This document shows, piece by piece, positions 50,183-58,763 of a stretch of DNA of 64,000 nt. The stretch lies in NCBI GenBank assembly GCA_964617195.1, contig CAZTVK010000015.1, positions 9,757 through 73,756 on the forward strand, written 5' to 3'. The translations under genes were made by a program, and so were the position numbers. Numbering within the stretch: the stretch's first letter is position 1; each line of letters opens with the position of its first letter. The DNA is from CABMGU01 sp964617195. GTDB lineage: Archaea > Nanobdellota > Nanobdellia > Woesearchaeales > ARS49. The notes under the pieces were generated by a model. That model saw nothing but the letters and a program-made list of their open reading frames with translations, was not told where the DNA came from and did no database searches.

Positions 50183-50626
50183 TTAAATGTTGCGTTTCTT
50201 GGGAAAATATTCTCTCACTAATAATAACAAAACGGCAATTGTGATAGCAGAATCAGCGACATTAAAAGCAGGCCAGAAATGGAAATCAATAAAGTCAATA
50301 ACTGAGCCATAAAGAAGACGGTCTGCAAGATTTCCGAACGCTCCACCGAGGATAAGTCCCAAGATGGGCTGCAATTTCTGAGAGAAAGTTTTGTATTTCA
50401 AGATGAGAAATACGCTCACTGCTGCCGCAAAAATCACGAAAAACCACGACGCATTTCTGAACAAACCAAAAGCAGTGCCGGTATTCAAGACATGAGTTAA
50501 CGAGACGATTGGGAAATCTATAGACGAGTTAAGCGGAATAAATCTCAGGACGAAAAATTTAGAAACTCTGTCGAGAATCAAAACAGCGAGCGCTATGCTC
50601 CAGAATGCTAAGTGCTTGTTCGCCAT
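50183..50626 (-). CDS. lspA: Lipoprotein signal peptidase (signal peptidase II)
   Basis: Integral membrane aspartyl protease that cleaves lipoprotein signals before the lipid-modified Cys. 147 residues with four hydrophobic segments. Catalytic Asp102 is in GAFGNLADRL and Asp125 in FNVADSAI; Asp19 (ILDRVSK) and NTGTAFG (residues 48-54) are further conserved sites. LspA is typical of bacteria and uncommon in archaea. The window encodes at least six proteins with a lipobox. It overlaps the upstream Q-rich gene by 19 nt. Confidence 0.95.
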   Translation of the reverse strand: MANKHLAFWSIALAVLILDRVSKFFVLRFIPLNSSIDFPIVSLTHVLNTGTAFGLFRNASWFFVIFAAAVSVFLILKYKTFSQKLQPILGLILGGAFGNLADRLLYGSVIDFIDFHFWPAFNVADSAITIAVLLLLVREYFPKKRNI

Positions 50627-51000
50627 CTCTGCTGATAAGGACTAGGCTCCTCTTTCCTTTCCAAACGATCAAGACGCTGCAAAACCGTCTCCAACTGAGC
50701 TTTAATCGTGTCTAATTTTGAAGAAATCAACTGCAACTGCTGCTCTGTCGTAACGGGAGCGAACTGCTGTTGCTGCGCTTGCTGCTGCGCAAAAGCCCTT
50801 GGAACTTGACCACTAAACTGCTGCTGCCCAAAATCCTCAACAGGAGGCTCGGTCAGTCCAGGCATCGGCCTAGGCATACCCATCTGCTCCATTCCCCCAG
50901 GCATATGCTGTTCAGAAGGAGCAAACTCGGCAGCACGTGGAAATTCCTGAGGCATCTCCTCTTCTTTTTTCCAGAACTTCAATTTATCCATCATGCCCAT
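50608..51000 (-). CDS. Q-rich coiled-coil protein, unknown
   Basis: 130 residues: a Met/Pro/Gln-rich first part (QQQFSGQVPRAFAQQQAQQQQ) and a C-terminal coiled coil (LQLISSKLDTIKAQLETVLQRLDRLERK). Soluble, no signal. Start could be the ATG at 51000 or the ATGs two and three codons later. It is translationally coupled to lspA by a 19-nt overlap. Confidence 0.7.
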   Translation of the reverse strand: MGMMDKLKFWKKEEEMPQEFPRAAEFAPSEQHMPGGMEQMGMPRPMPGLTEPPVEDFGQQQFSGQVPRAFAQQQAQQQQFAPVTTEQQLQLISSKLDTIKAQLETVLQRLDRLERKEEPSPYQQRWRTST

Positions 51001-51047
51001 AAAGACAAAGAAACACAGAGTTGCATTATAAAACTTTTGATAGGCTC

Positions 51048-52052
51048 TTAACCATCACATACATCATCATCGTTCGCATCCAAGCAATAACACACCTGAT
51101 TATCAGCAATAGTAACAAGCGATCCAGGAGGAGCTGAACTCAAAACAGAATTAGCAGTCACGATGCCTACAAGAGGCAAGCAAGTGATTTGAGGCTTGAC
51201 AACACCAATCGCGAAGCACGGATTACTTACTATTATCAAATTTCCTATACCCCAACTCTGACTTCCAATATACCATGAAACGTCAATCTTGTCTGCCATC
51301 TTGTTCTCAAAGTCCAATATGCTGGCAAGAACCGCAGGACAACCACTCGTGCTCTGGGAATCAGCAGCAACACCATTCAATGAAATAGTGGCTCCGATAC
51401 TGTTCGAACACCAGTTGTGATGATGAGCAATATTTGGTTCAACAATCTTCAGCTTGTCAACAACCCTTGCAGTGAAGCTCTTCGACCAAGAATTTCCAAA
51501 AGCCTGGCCGCTCGCAATATCCTCCTGCACGCAAACCTGACAGACATTTCCGACACCATTCGAATCACTATCAGCCTGATTATAGTTTGCAACGTTCACG
51601 CAATTATCGCAAACATCACCGCGCTTATCCCTATCAGCATCAGCCTGATCAGCATTAGAAGTCATAGGACAATTATCAATAACATTGGCAACACCATCGC
51701 CATCAAGATCAGGAAGAATATCAGTAACGTCCATCACCACAATAAAAGATCTGGGCGGCTGAACATACTTAATAATCGCGTATTTAGTAACGGTTCCACG
51801 CTCTGAAGTAGCAGTAATCTTACGAGAACCAAGAGGAACATTTGAGAATGTTGCGATACCGCCACTGGTAGTTGTCTGCGTGCACATAGTCGGATAAGCA
51901 TCATCACACATGTCAATAATCACTCCTGGCGCTCTAGGACTGGTAGCAATTTGCACTTTGGTGGTTTGAGGACCGGTAGCCCTGCCAGGACCAATGCAAG
52001 ACGCGATTAATAATAAAGAGAGAACTGCTAATACCATCACCAGCTTTTTCAT
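51048..52052 (-). CDS. Lipoprotein with thrombospondin type 3 repeats
   Basis: 334 residues. Signal MKKLVMVLAVLSLLLIASCIG gives lipobox IASC. A beta domain is followed by calcium-type repeats DLDGDGVANVIDNCP and DADRDKRGDVCDNC and DSDSNGVGNVC. Then comes a domain with Cys pairs and GIVTANSVLSSAPPGSL, and a tail CYCLDANDDDVCDG resembling another calcium loop. Likely an extracellular calcium-dependent protein; role unknown. Confidence 0.85.
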   Translation of the reverse strand: MKKLVMVLAVLSLLLIASCIGPGRATGPQTTKVQIATSPRAPGVIIDMCDDAYPTMCTQTTTSGGIATFSNVPLGSRKITATSERGTVTKYAIIKYVQPPRSFIVVMDVTDILPDLDGDGVANVIDNCPMTSNADQADADRDKRGDVCDNCVNVANYNQADSDSNGVGNVCQVCVQEDIASGQAFGNSWSKSFTARVVDKLKIVEPNIAHHHNWCSNSIGATISLNGVAADSQSTSGCPAVLASILDFENKMADKIDVSWYIGSQSWGIGNLIIVSNPCFAIGVVKPQITCLPLVGIVTANSVLSSAPPGSLVTIADNQVCYCLDANDDDVCDG

Positions 52053-52118
52053 TAAAGATACTTTACCAAGATACGTATTTAAAACTTTCCCCTGATAAAA
52101 GGACCTCTGAATCTTAAA

Positions 52119-52682
52119 CTACTTTCCTGCAGAAATGAGTTTGCTGTATTTTCTAACAAGCGGATCATCATCGCTAAGATGCTCAGTCATTATTGCCACA
52201 CGCTCAGCCAACTCATAGACCGCATCAGGATTTCCAGCAGACAATGCTTTCTCCAATTCTTTCAATTGAACTTTAGGATCGCTAATACGCCTTTCATAGG
52301 CTTCCAAACGTCTGACAGCACCACGATAACGCTGTTCAAACAACTCGCCAATCCGCCTGCTAATCGTACCTAAACATTCTTCGCGCGTCTGATTTAACTC
52401 CTCATCTCTCATTGGAGCGCTTTGCGTCCTTCTATGACGCCTCTTTATCATATTGTCCAACACCACACTATGTTCTAACACTCTACGAACTGTACTCAGA
52501 GCCAGAAACCTTGAAGACAAACCTGCGTGGCCGACATACAGACTTTCGCTTCCTATACCAATCACATTACCAAACATAAGCGTTTCCAATTGGCCAAGAA
52601 TGTTCCCCGTTCCTACAGAATTATGATTACTGATATAGCGCCTATCACGCTCATAATCCGGTTGGGCATAAGCTGTCGTCAT
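52119..52682 (-). CDS. Hypothetical protein
   Basis: 187 residues, basic and helical in the middle (RRIGELFEQRYRGAVRRLEAYERRI), with no membrane segment. Not recognised. The TATA box TTTATATAGG at about 52698-52707 places transcription start near the ATG, so the GGAGG seen upstream is probably outside the mRNA. Confidence 0.65.
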   Translation of the reverse strand: MTTAYAQPDYERDRRYISNHNSVGTGNILGQLETLMFGNVIGIGSESLYVGHAGLSSRFLALSTVRRVLEHSVVLDNMIKRRHRRTQSAPMRDEELNQTREECLGTISRRIGELFEQRYRGAVRRLEAYERRISDPKVQLKELEKALSAGNPDAVYELAERVAIMTEHLSDDDPLVRKYSKLISAGK

Positions 52683-52790
52683 ATAGTATACATAGAATTC
52701 CTCCTATATAAATCTTTCTGTTTTTACTACTCAATAGTGACTAAATAGTACGGGGGCAAGTATATAAACATCCTGCTCTAAAAAGCCCAT

Positions 52791-53576
52791 ATGAAGATAG
52801 GGGTGGATACGTTCAGCCTGCAGCACACGCTAGATTCAGGACAATTCTTCAGATACCAGAAAATAGGAGACTGGTACCACTGCCAGGAAAGAGACGCGCA
52901 TTTCAAGATAAGGCAAACCGGCGATATTCTTGAATTTGACGGCACTACGAAAAAGCACATCAAAAAACTGTTCGGCCTCAATCAAGACTACAAAAAAATA
53001 ATCACCATCCTGTCAAAAGACAAAACACTGCTTCCAGCAATAAAACAATACCGCGGACTGCGGTTAATGGAACGCGACCCATGGGAAACACTCGTATCAT
53101 TCCAATGCAGCATATTCTCAAACATCAAAAAAATCAAGCTAAACATGAACTGCCTCGCAAAAGAATTCGGAAAAGAAAACATGCCAGGAAAATATGCTTT
53201 TCCAGAACCAGGAAAAATTGACGATTTGCAAAAAATCAAGAAATGCGCAACAGGATTCAGAGCAAAATACATCCACGCTGCAAACTCAATGGTTGACGAC
53301 GCATATTTTGCGAAATTGAGAAAGAAAAAATACGAAGACGCGCTGCAAGAGCTAATGGAACTCCCAGGCGTGGGAGAAAAAGTAGCAGACTGCATCTGCC
53401 TCTTCGCACTCGGCAAAACAGAAGCGTTCCCAGTAGACGTCTGGATACAAAGAATGATGACAAAACTATACAAACAAGAAAAAATGAAAGACATCAAAAA
53501 ATTCGCAGCACAAAGATGGGGAAACCTTGCGGGATACGCGCAACAATTCATATATCATTGGGGAAGACATCTATGA
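52791..53576 (+). CDS. 8-oxoguanine DNA glycosylase (OGG1-like, HhH-GPD)
   Basis: Removes oxidised guanine from DNA. 261 residues: an OGG-type N-terminal domain (FSLQHTLDSGQFFRYQKIGDWYHC), RDPWETLVSFQCSIFSNIKKI, and the HhH-GPD block ELPGVGEKVADCICLFALGKTEAFPVDVWI with the catalytic Lys (after GVGE) and Asp (PVDVW). A TATATAAA box about 27 nt upstream gives a leaderless mRNA. It overlaps the ASCH gene. Confidence 0.94.
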   Translation: MKIGVDTFSLQHTLDSGQFFRYQKIGDWYHCQERDAHFKIRQTGDILEFDGTTKKHIKKLFGLNQDYKKIITILSKDKTLLPAIKQYRGLRLMERDPWETLVSFQCSIFSNIKKIKLNMNCLAKEFGKENMPGKYAFPEPGKIDDLQKIKKCATGFRAKYIHAANSMVDDAYFAKLRKKKYEDALQELMELPGVGEKVADCICLFALGKTEAFPVDVWIQRMMTKLYKQEKMKDIKKFAAQRWGNLAGYAQQFIYHWGRHL

Positions 53577-53938
53577 AAGCATTATCACTGAAACAACCAT
53601 GGGCAGAACTCATCGTATCAGGAAAGAAAACGATTGAAGTCAGGAACTGGAACACGAAATTCAGAGGAGAATTCCTAGTACACGCGTCAAAAAATACAAA
53701 TAAAGAAAAAGAACGAGAATTCGGCTTCAAAGACCTGCCAACAGGATGCATCGTCGGCAAAGCAACGCTCTTAGACGTCAAAAAATACAAAACACAAAAA
53801 GAATTTGAGAAAGACTCTGACAAACATTACGCGCGCGGCTGGTGGAATTCAAAAGCGCACGGATTCACACTCGCTAACGCGCAAAGACTCCCATTAAAAC
53901 CAATAAAAGGAAAACTGAACTTCTTTGAAACAGCCTAA
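53573..53938 (+). CDS. ASCH-domain protein
   Basis: 121 residues. The start MKALSLKQPWAELIVSGKKTIEVRNWNT is a clear ASCH domain, related to PUA and probably RNA-binding. The ATG overlaps the OGG stop (ATGA), so the frame upstream is not used. The 3' end overlaps the convergent lipoprotein gene by 4 nt. Confidence 0.92.
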   Translation: MKALSLKQPWAELIVSGKKTIEVRNWNTKFRGEFLVHASKNTNKEKEREFGFKDLPTGCIVGKATLLDVKKYKTQKEFEKDSDKHYARGWWNSKAHGFTLANAQRLPLKPIKGKLNFFETA

Positions 53939-54762
53939 ATCTTCACAAAGAAATTCTTCCCCCTAAAAGAACGCAACAAATCAGCACCAATCGCTCTCGC
54001 ACTGATTTTCACCACATATTTTCCAGGAACAAGAGAAGCACGAGAAACACTAGAGCCGAAACCAAAACAACGATTATTACCGATCAATTTCTTATTCATC
54101 GGAGAAGTCACAAGCGAGCCATCACGCAAAACTTCAACAGAAACAATTTCGCTTCCAAGCACTTCCGTCAAAAACTCAGCATTCACTTCGCGCAATACTT
54201 CAAACTCAAACCAAGTCTCAACAACCCGCTCATCAGTCCTCGCCAGACAACTCAACTGCCAAGGCAAACTCACAGATTTAGTTTTCAAAGGAGTCTGCTC
54301 GCACATTGTCTGCGGCAAACAATTATCATAACATTTAGTTACGCGCAACACATCACCAAAAGTTCCTTCTGCGCACCTGCCGTCATCAACCAATTTGTAA
54401 ACTGGCTTTGAAACTTTCAGACACGCGCCATTCTCACAGCCAAACTCGCAATCAATAATTTGAGCAACAACCTCATCATTATCGCACACATACTCTAGAA
54501 CCTTTGAAATAGGCTGAAGCCCATCCTTTCTAACAGACAAACAAGAATCAGACAATAACTTATCACTCATCACACTGCCCTTCACAAAAACATCAAAACC
54601 ATCAGAATCAACACACTTGACAACCTCTGCAGGAGAGGGTATCTGCTCAACAGGCACGGGCTGCTCAAAAACAGGAGATTCAACTTGGATGCTCGGCTGC
54701 TGAACAGACTCTTTTACAGGCATACAAGCAACAAGCAACAGAAGAAACACCAGCTTTTTCAT
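53935..54762 (-). CDS. Lipoprotein, Cys-rich
   Basis: 275 residues. Signal MKKLVFLLLLVACMPVKES with lipobox LVAC. Paired cysteines (VCDNDE...DCEFGCENGAC; CYDNCLPQTMCEQ) form a small Cys-rich domain similar in style to the 42863-44206 protein. The C-terminal part is beta-rich and ends FRGKNFFVKI. ATG 54762 starts the signal peptide; the open frame before it is antisense to nth. Confidence 0.82.
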   Translation of the reverse strand: MKKLVFLLLLVACMPVKESVQQPSIQVESPVFEQPVPVEQIPSPAEVVKCVDSDGFDVFVKGSVMSDKLLSDSCLSVRKDGLQPISKVLEYVCDNDEVVAQIIDCEFGCENGACLKVSKPVYKLVDDGRCAEGTFGDVLRVTKCYDNCLPQTMCEQTPLKTKSVSLPWQLSCLARTDERVVETWFEFEVLREVNAEFLTEVLGSEIVSVEVLRDGSLVTSPMNKKLIGNNRCFGFGSSVSRASLVPGKYVVKISARAIGADLLRSFRGKNFFVKI

Positions 54763-54814
54763 AACACGATTATCTTGCGCTAGATATATAAATATTCTCC
54801 AATCGCTCATTTCT

Positions 54815-55465
54815 ATGCCAACGCACGCAGAAATCGACAAAATACTGAAAATACTTGTAAAAGAACAAGGCACGAGCACAATGCTCGGAAGAATGAGCAA
54901 AAAATACGACCCATTCAAAGTTCTGATTTCTACCATTATGAGCGCACGGGCAAAAGACGAAATGACTGAGGTCATCGCGGAAAAATTGTTTGAAAAATAT
55001 CCGACAGCAGAGAAATTAGCAAAGGCTGACAAAAAAGACGTCATCAAGATAATAAGAAAAATAGGATTCTACAACGCAAAATCAAAGAACGTTATCAATT
55101 CTGCGAAAATGCTGCTTGAGAAATTCGACGGAAAAGTCCCAGACACGCTCGAACAACTAATAGAACTGCCAGGAGTTGGAAGAAAAGTCGCGAACTGTGT
55201 GCTTGTTTACTCTTTTGGAATTGCCGCACTACCAATCGATACTCATTGCCACCGGATACCAAATAGGCTCGGATGGATTAAAACTAGAACTCCAGAAGAA
55301 ACAGAGAAAAAACTCATGGAAATTGTGCCGAAAAAACATTGGCTTGTATTTAATGATACTTTTGTTGCTCACGGAAAGACCATCTGTGCCCCAATATCCC
55401 CCTTCTGCTCTAAATGTCCAATCTACAAATATTGCAAAAGAGTGGGCGTAAAAAGCCATCGATGA
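54815..55465 (+). CDS. nth: Endonuclease III
   Basis: DNA glycosylase/AP lyase for oxidised pyrimidines, 216 residues. HhH-GPD core: ELPGVGRKVANCVLVYSFG with the catalytic Lys, and DTHCHRIPNRLG with the catalytic Asp. The Fe-S loop is C-x6-C-x2-C-x5-C (CAPISPFCSKCPIYKYC). The start matches the E. coli protein. It does not overlap the OGG gene but lies near it, forming a repair neighbourhood. Confidence 0.97.
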   Translation: MPTHAEIDKILKILVKEQGTSTMLGRMSKKYDPFKVLISTIMSARAKDEMTEVIAEKLFEKYPTAEKLAKADKKDVIKIIRKIGFYNAKSKNVINSAKMLLEKFDGKVPDTLEQLIELPGVGRKVANCVLVYSFGIAALPIDTHCHRIPNRLGWIKTRTPEETEKKLMEIVPKKHWLVFNDTFVAHGKTICAPISPFCSKCPIYKYCKRVGVKSHR

Positions 55466-55572
55466 TCTTCACTGGACATTTCCGTAAGATTTCCGGATTT
55501 TTATCGACGACAGCACTATCCACTGGACAACTACGCGTGAGCTTTATAAAGCAAAAACTAAATTAAAAATTC

Positions 55573-56598
55573 ATGTCAAAAATCTCCCTTCAACAACTTG
55601 CGCCACATCTCACTAACACACACGCTAAACTTCAACTAATTTTTCTTCGAGAAATGCTGACAAAAGCCTCGAAATCTACGATACCTTATCGAAATTGCAA
55701 TTTTGCGGCGAAGTTAGGATGCTCTTTTAATGAAAAATGGAGAATAGCTCCTGAAATAATCGGGTGGTGGTATGGCAGAAAAACCATAAAGTTCTCAAGA
55801 CTCATCAAATTGATTGATTTGTCGAATTCCGACTGGTCCGAAGTGGAGAAACAACTAATTTTTCTAAAAGCCGGTATGCGTAAAGGCGAAGTGTTTATCC
55901 GTTTTCCAATTGAACTTGATGAAAAGCTTGGAACTATTGTTGGCCATATCCTAGGCGACGGGTCTCTGGATAAAAAATATCGCCAAGTCTTTTTCACTAA
56001 TTTAAATTCTGAATTATTACAAGAGTTCATAACAAATATGAAATTCATATTCGGCATAGAACCCCGAATTTGGATTCAGGAAAGCCTTGGATTCAATAAA
56101 GCCAAATGGATTAAAAGAATTTACGATTTAAGCAAGAAAGAAAAATATCAGGTTGGTCTATTTTATCCGTCTATTTGCGGCATTATTTTGCATGGAATGT
56201 TAGGAACCTTTGCAAATGGAAAAAATAAGTCCATAACTTCCCAAATTAAGAATGCTCCAACCAGCTTCAAAAAAGGTTTATTACGAGCAATTTTTGATGA
56301 CGAGGCAAATGTAGACGTTCCATCTCAGATGATTAGATTTTCTCAAGATAATAAGATTCTTACAGAAGAACTGAGATCAATGCTGAAAGAATTTGACATA
56401 GAACCAAATCCGATTCGTACATATTTCAGAGATGGAAAACCCCACCAGTACTTTAACATAACCCACATCAAGAACTATTATCTTTTTGCCAATATAATCG
56501 GCTTTACTTCATCAAATAAAATAAATCTTTTGAAAAAAATGATAGAGCATGTAAGAGCAAGTCATAAATATAAGAATCTGATTTTGCCTAAATTATAA
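55573..56598 (+). CDS. Stand-alone LAGLIDADG endonuclease-like protein
   Basis: 341 residues. The two LAGLIDADG helices are GTIVGHILGDGSLD near residue 119 and GLLRAIFDDEANVD near 236, each with the catalytic acid. The N-terminal part is a helical, HTH-like region. No host splicing domain is present, so it is a free endonuclease or a domesticated DNA-binding protein. Codon use is much more T-rich than in nth or the Nudix gene, which suggests recent transfer. Confidence 0.87.
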   Translation: MSKISLQQLAPHLTNTHAKLQLIFLREMLTKASKSTIPYRNCNFAAKLGCSFNEKWRIAPEIIGWWYGRKTIKFSRLIKLIDLSNSDWSEVEKQLIFLKAGMRKGEVFIRFPIELDEKLGTIVGHILGDGSLDKKYRQVFFTNLNSELLQEFITNMKFIFGIEPRIWIQESLGFNKAKWIKRIYDLSKKEKYQVGLFYPSICGIILHGMLGTFANGKNKSITSQIKNAPTSFKKGLLRAIFDDEANVDVPSQMIRFSQDNKILTEELRSMLKEFDIEPNPIRTYFRDGKPHQYFNITHIKNYYLFANIIGFTSSNKINLLKKMIEHVRASHKYKNLILPKL

Positions 56599-56599
56599 A

Positions 56600-57001
56600 A
56601 TGGCTGACATCAATAAAATAGCTGCGCTGTGCATACGAGACAAAAAACTACTCATAGTGCACAAGAAAAACGTTGGCTACATATCATTAGGCGGCAAAAT
56701 AAATCCAGGAGAAACAGATTTCCAATGCATTGAACGGGAAGTCAAGGAAGAAATCGGCTGCACGGCAAAGAATCCGAAACTCTTCGCCACATTTGAAGGC
56801 CCAACACACGATTTCAAACAAACACTCAGAATGGTCTGCTATTTCTGCGACATTGAAGGAGAAATAAAATTGAATCCACACGACAATGTAGACGGCTACC
56901 TCTGGATAGGAAGAGAAGATTACAAAAAAATAGAAAAAGAACTTGCGCACATGCTAAAGGCAAACATCATACCAGAACTCATAAAACAAGGACTGATTTA
57001 A
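56600..57001 (+). CDS. Nudix hydrolase
   Basis: 133 residues. The Nudix box GGKINPGETDFQCIEREVKEEIG (G-x5-E-x7-REVxEExG) is exact. Starts 1 nt after the LAGLIDADG stop. Substrate cannot be told. The last 4 nt overlap the convergent surface-protein gene. Confidence 0.95.
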   Translation: MADINKIAALCIRDKKLLIVHKKNVGYISLGGKINPGETDFQCIEREVKEEIGCTAKNPKLFATFEGPTHDFKQTLRMVCYFCDIEGEIKLNPHDNVDGYLWIGREDYKKIEKELAHMLKANIIPELIKQGLI

Positions 57002-57966
57002 GCAACAACGAAGCCAAGGTTAACCATTTGACTGCATTCTTTGTTAACGCACGCCATAACAATGTAAGTACCGGCAGACGGCATAAACGCGCTTGGAACA
57101 GTCACATCGGTTGAAGTAAAGCCCTCATCAAAAGAAGCCACAAGAGTACTCTCTGAAGGCACCACAGACACTCCAGTTTCTACTTTTATAACGTACACCT
57201 TAAGATAATCAACAATAACACCTGGATTGGCAGAACTAATAACAACGTTCACTGAATCGCCAACCTTGTACTCCTCCTTATCAAAATTTATGTAAAGACC
57301 AGGAACCCAAAATAGAATTTCGATCTGGCGACGACCAATCACAACGTCATCCTTCCAGCACTGAATGCCTAACGTCCAAGTATTGTCGTTGTCCATAGCA
57401 AAGCCTAGAGTAACATGGCGAGCAATCAATTCAAGCGAACCTTTCGGATCGAGATCCTGGGCAGTCCACGAGTTGCTGACATCAACAGGCTTCCCAGCAA
57501 CAGCAATACTGGAAGTATCGCCATTACAACGATCAGCTCCCAAGTGCGTAGCATCCCAATATACTGTGAAACTATGATCGTAATAAACAGATGAAGGTTT
57601 GGCATAAAATGTAATTGGAGAAGGACACATGAATACGATGACCTCATTCTTGCCATCAACAACAGTTTTCAATATTTTATCACCACAAGAAGACTTCCAC
57701 TTGGCAACGCCACCAGGCTGGCTCTTAACCTTCAAAGTGCAATCTTTAACACCATAACAAACCTTGTTAGGAGGACTAATGACTATCACAGGACCACCAG
57801 CCAGATAACACTTCTGCATTTCATTAGAATTCTTGAAAACACACTTAACATTCTCAATAGCAGAACTAGCAGCACCAATCCTGCCACCAGAATAGAAAAT
57901 CAAAGCAACGGCTACAACCAGAACTAATCCAACTATAAGAAAAACATTAAGCTCATGCCTCTTCAT
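56998..57966 (-). CDS. Membrane-anchored extracellular beta protein
   Basis: 322 residues. One N-terminal transmembrane helix (NVFLIVGLVLVVAVALIFY) after a basic head, then a long extracellular part with several Cys, ending in beta strands (FDKEEYKVGDSVNVVISSANPG) similar to Ig-like MG2 domains. No catalytic motif. It stands alone. Confidence 0.75.
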   Translation of the reverse strand: MKRHELNVFLIVGLVLVVAVALIFYSGGRIGAASSAIENVKCVFKNSNEMQKCYLAGGPVIVISPPNKVCYGVKDCTLKVKSQPGGVAKWKSSCGDKILKTVVDGKNEVIVFMCPSPITFYAKPSSVYYDHSFTVYWDATHLGADRCNGDTSSIAVAGKPVDVSNSWTAQDLDPKGSLELIARHVTLGFAMDNDNTWTLGIQCWKDDVVIGRRQIEILFWVPGLYINFDKEEYKVGDSVNVVISSANPGVIVDYLKVYVIKVETGVSVVPSESTLVASFDEGFTSTDVTVPSAFMPSAGTYIVMACVNKECSQMVNLGFVVA

Positions 57967-58062
57967 ACACAGAAGAACACCTTAGAAGGATATATTACTA
58001 CCGTAAATACAGCCGTACTTGAAACATAACCAATAAATAGCAGAAGCCTATCAAAAAACACC

Positions 58063-58632
58063 ATGGTAAACATGCTAAAGATACTGGCAGCTGCTATAGT
58101 GCTTCTAATCATAATCGGCATCGGCATGCTAGGCAAAAAACTTCTCAGAGCGCTCATCTTCAAAACAGCAAAAACTCCAAGCAACGAAAGCAAAGTATTA
58201 GAGATTATCACCGGACTATTAGTCATTGGAATAGCAATCGCGAATTACGTTAGAAAAGAGCCAGAAGCTACTATTATAATGTGGGCTGGAGTTCTCGTCT
58301 TCTTCCTTGGAGGAATACTGCAGTTTGTCGCGCGCAGACAATTATACGAAGACAAAACATTCGAAGAAAGACTAAGCTCGGGATTCGAAGCAGCACAAAC
58401 AGGCCTTTACTCAAAAATAAGGCATCCGAGCAAAACAGCACTATTAGTCATCCTGATAGGAATTTGTCTTGCACTAGGAAGCTGGTGGGGACTAGGACTC
58501 CTCGCAGTATTATTCTTTCCAAGCCTGCTGTACAGAATCAGCCAGGAAGAACGCGCGCTTCTAGACCAATTCGGAGAACGCTGGATGGAATACCAAAGCG
58601 ACAGCAAAAGAATCATACCAGGAATATTCTGA
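58063..58632 (+). CDS. Isoprenylcysteine/phospholipid methyltransferase-family membrane protein
   Basis: 189 residues with about four hydrophobic segments. The C-terminal block GLYSKIRHPSKTALLVILIGICLALGS and FPSLLYRISQEERALLDQFGERWMEYQ with RIIPG matches the SAM-binding core of the ICMT/PEMT family. Acceptor (lipid or cysteine) is unknown. Followed by two hairpins. Confidence 0.85.
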   Translation: MVNMLKILAAAIVLLIIIGIGMLGKKLLRALIFKTAKTPSNESKVLEIITGLLVIGIAIANYVRKEPEATIIMWAGVLVFFLGGILQFVARRQLYEDKTFEERLSSGFEAAQTGLYSKIRHPSKTALLVILIGICLALGSWWGLGLLAVLFFPSLLYRISQEERALLDQFGERWMEYQSDSKRIIPGIF

Positions 58633-58724
58633 TATCAGAGCGCATTATTTATCGAAATTTTGTGCGCTCTGATAGTATAGCAAAGAGCACTATTTCGCTT
58701 CGATAATTACTGCTCTTCGCTATA
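58633..58724 (+). terminator. Two tandem hairpins after the methyltransferase gene
   Basis: Hairpin 1: TATCAGAGCGCA (58633-58644) pairs with TGCGCTCTGATA (58663-58674), 12 bp, loop of 18 nt, starting right after the stop codon. Hairpin 2: TATAGC-AA-AGAGCA (58676-58689) pairs with TGCTCT-TC-GCTATA (58711-58724). They could end transcription or be a small RNA. No U-run follows. Confidence 0.5.
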
Positions 58725-58763
58725 ACCATAACATATTTAAACAAACTCTAAGAAAATACACTC

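Noticed and set aside
52683..52710. Shine-Dalgarno and 4-codon upstream frame before the 52119-52682 gene
   Set aside because: The TATA box nearby places transcription start after this GGAGG, so it is probably not in the mRNA.
54763..55047. Upstream extension of the lipoprotein frame
   Set aside because: It is antisense to nth and the signal peptide starts at 54762.
10062..55510. Recurring TTATCGACGA-like 9-mers near 10068, 29337 and 55501
   Set aside because: Short and without shared context; frequency is compatible with chance.
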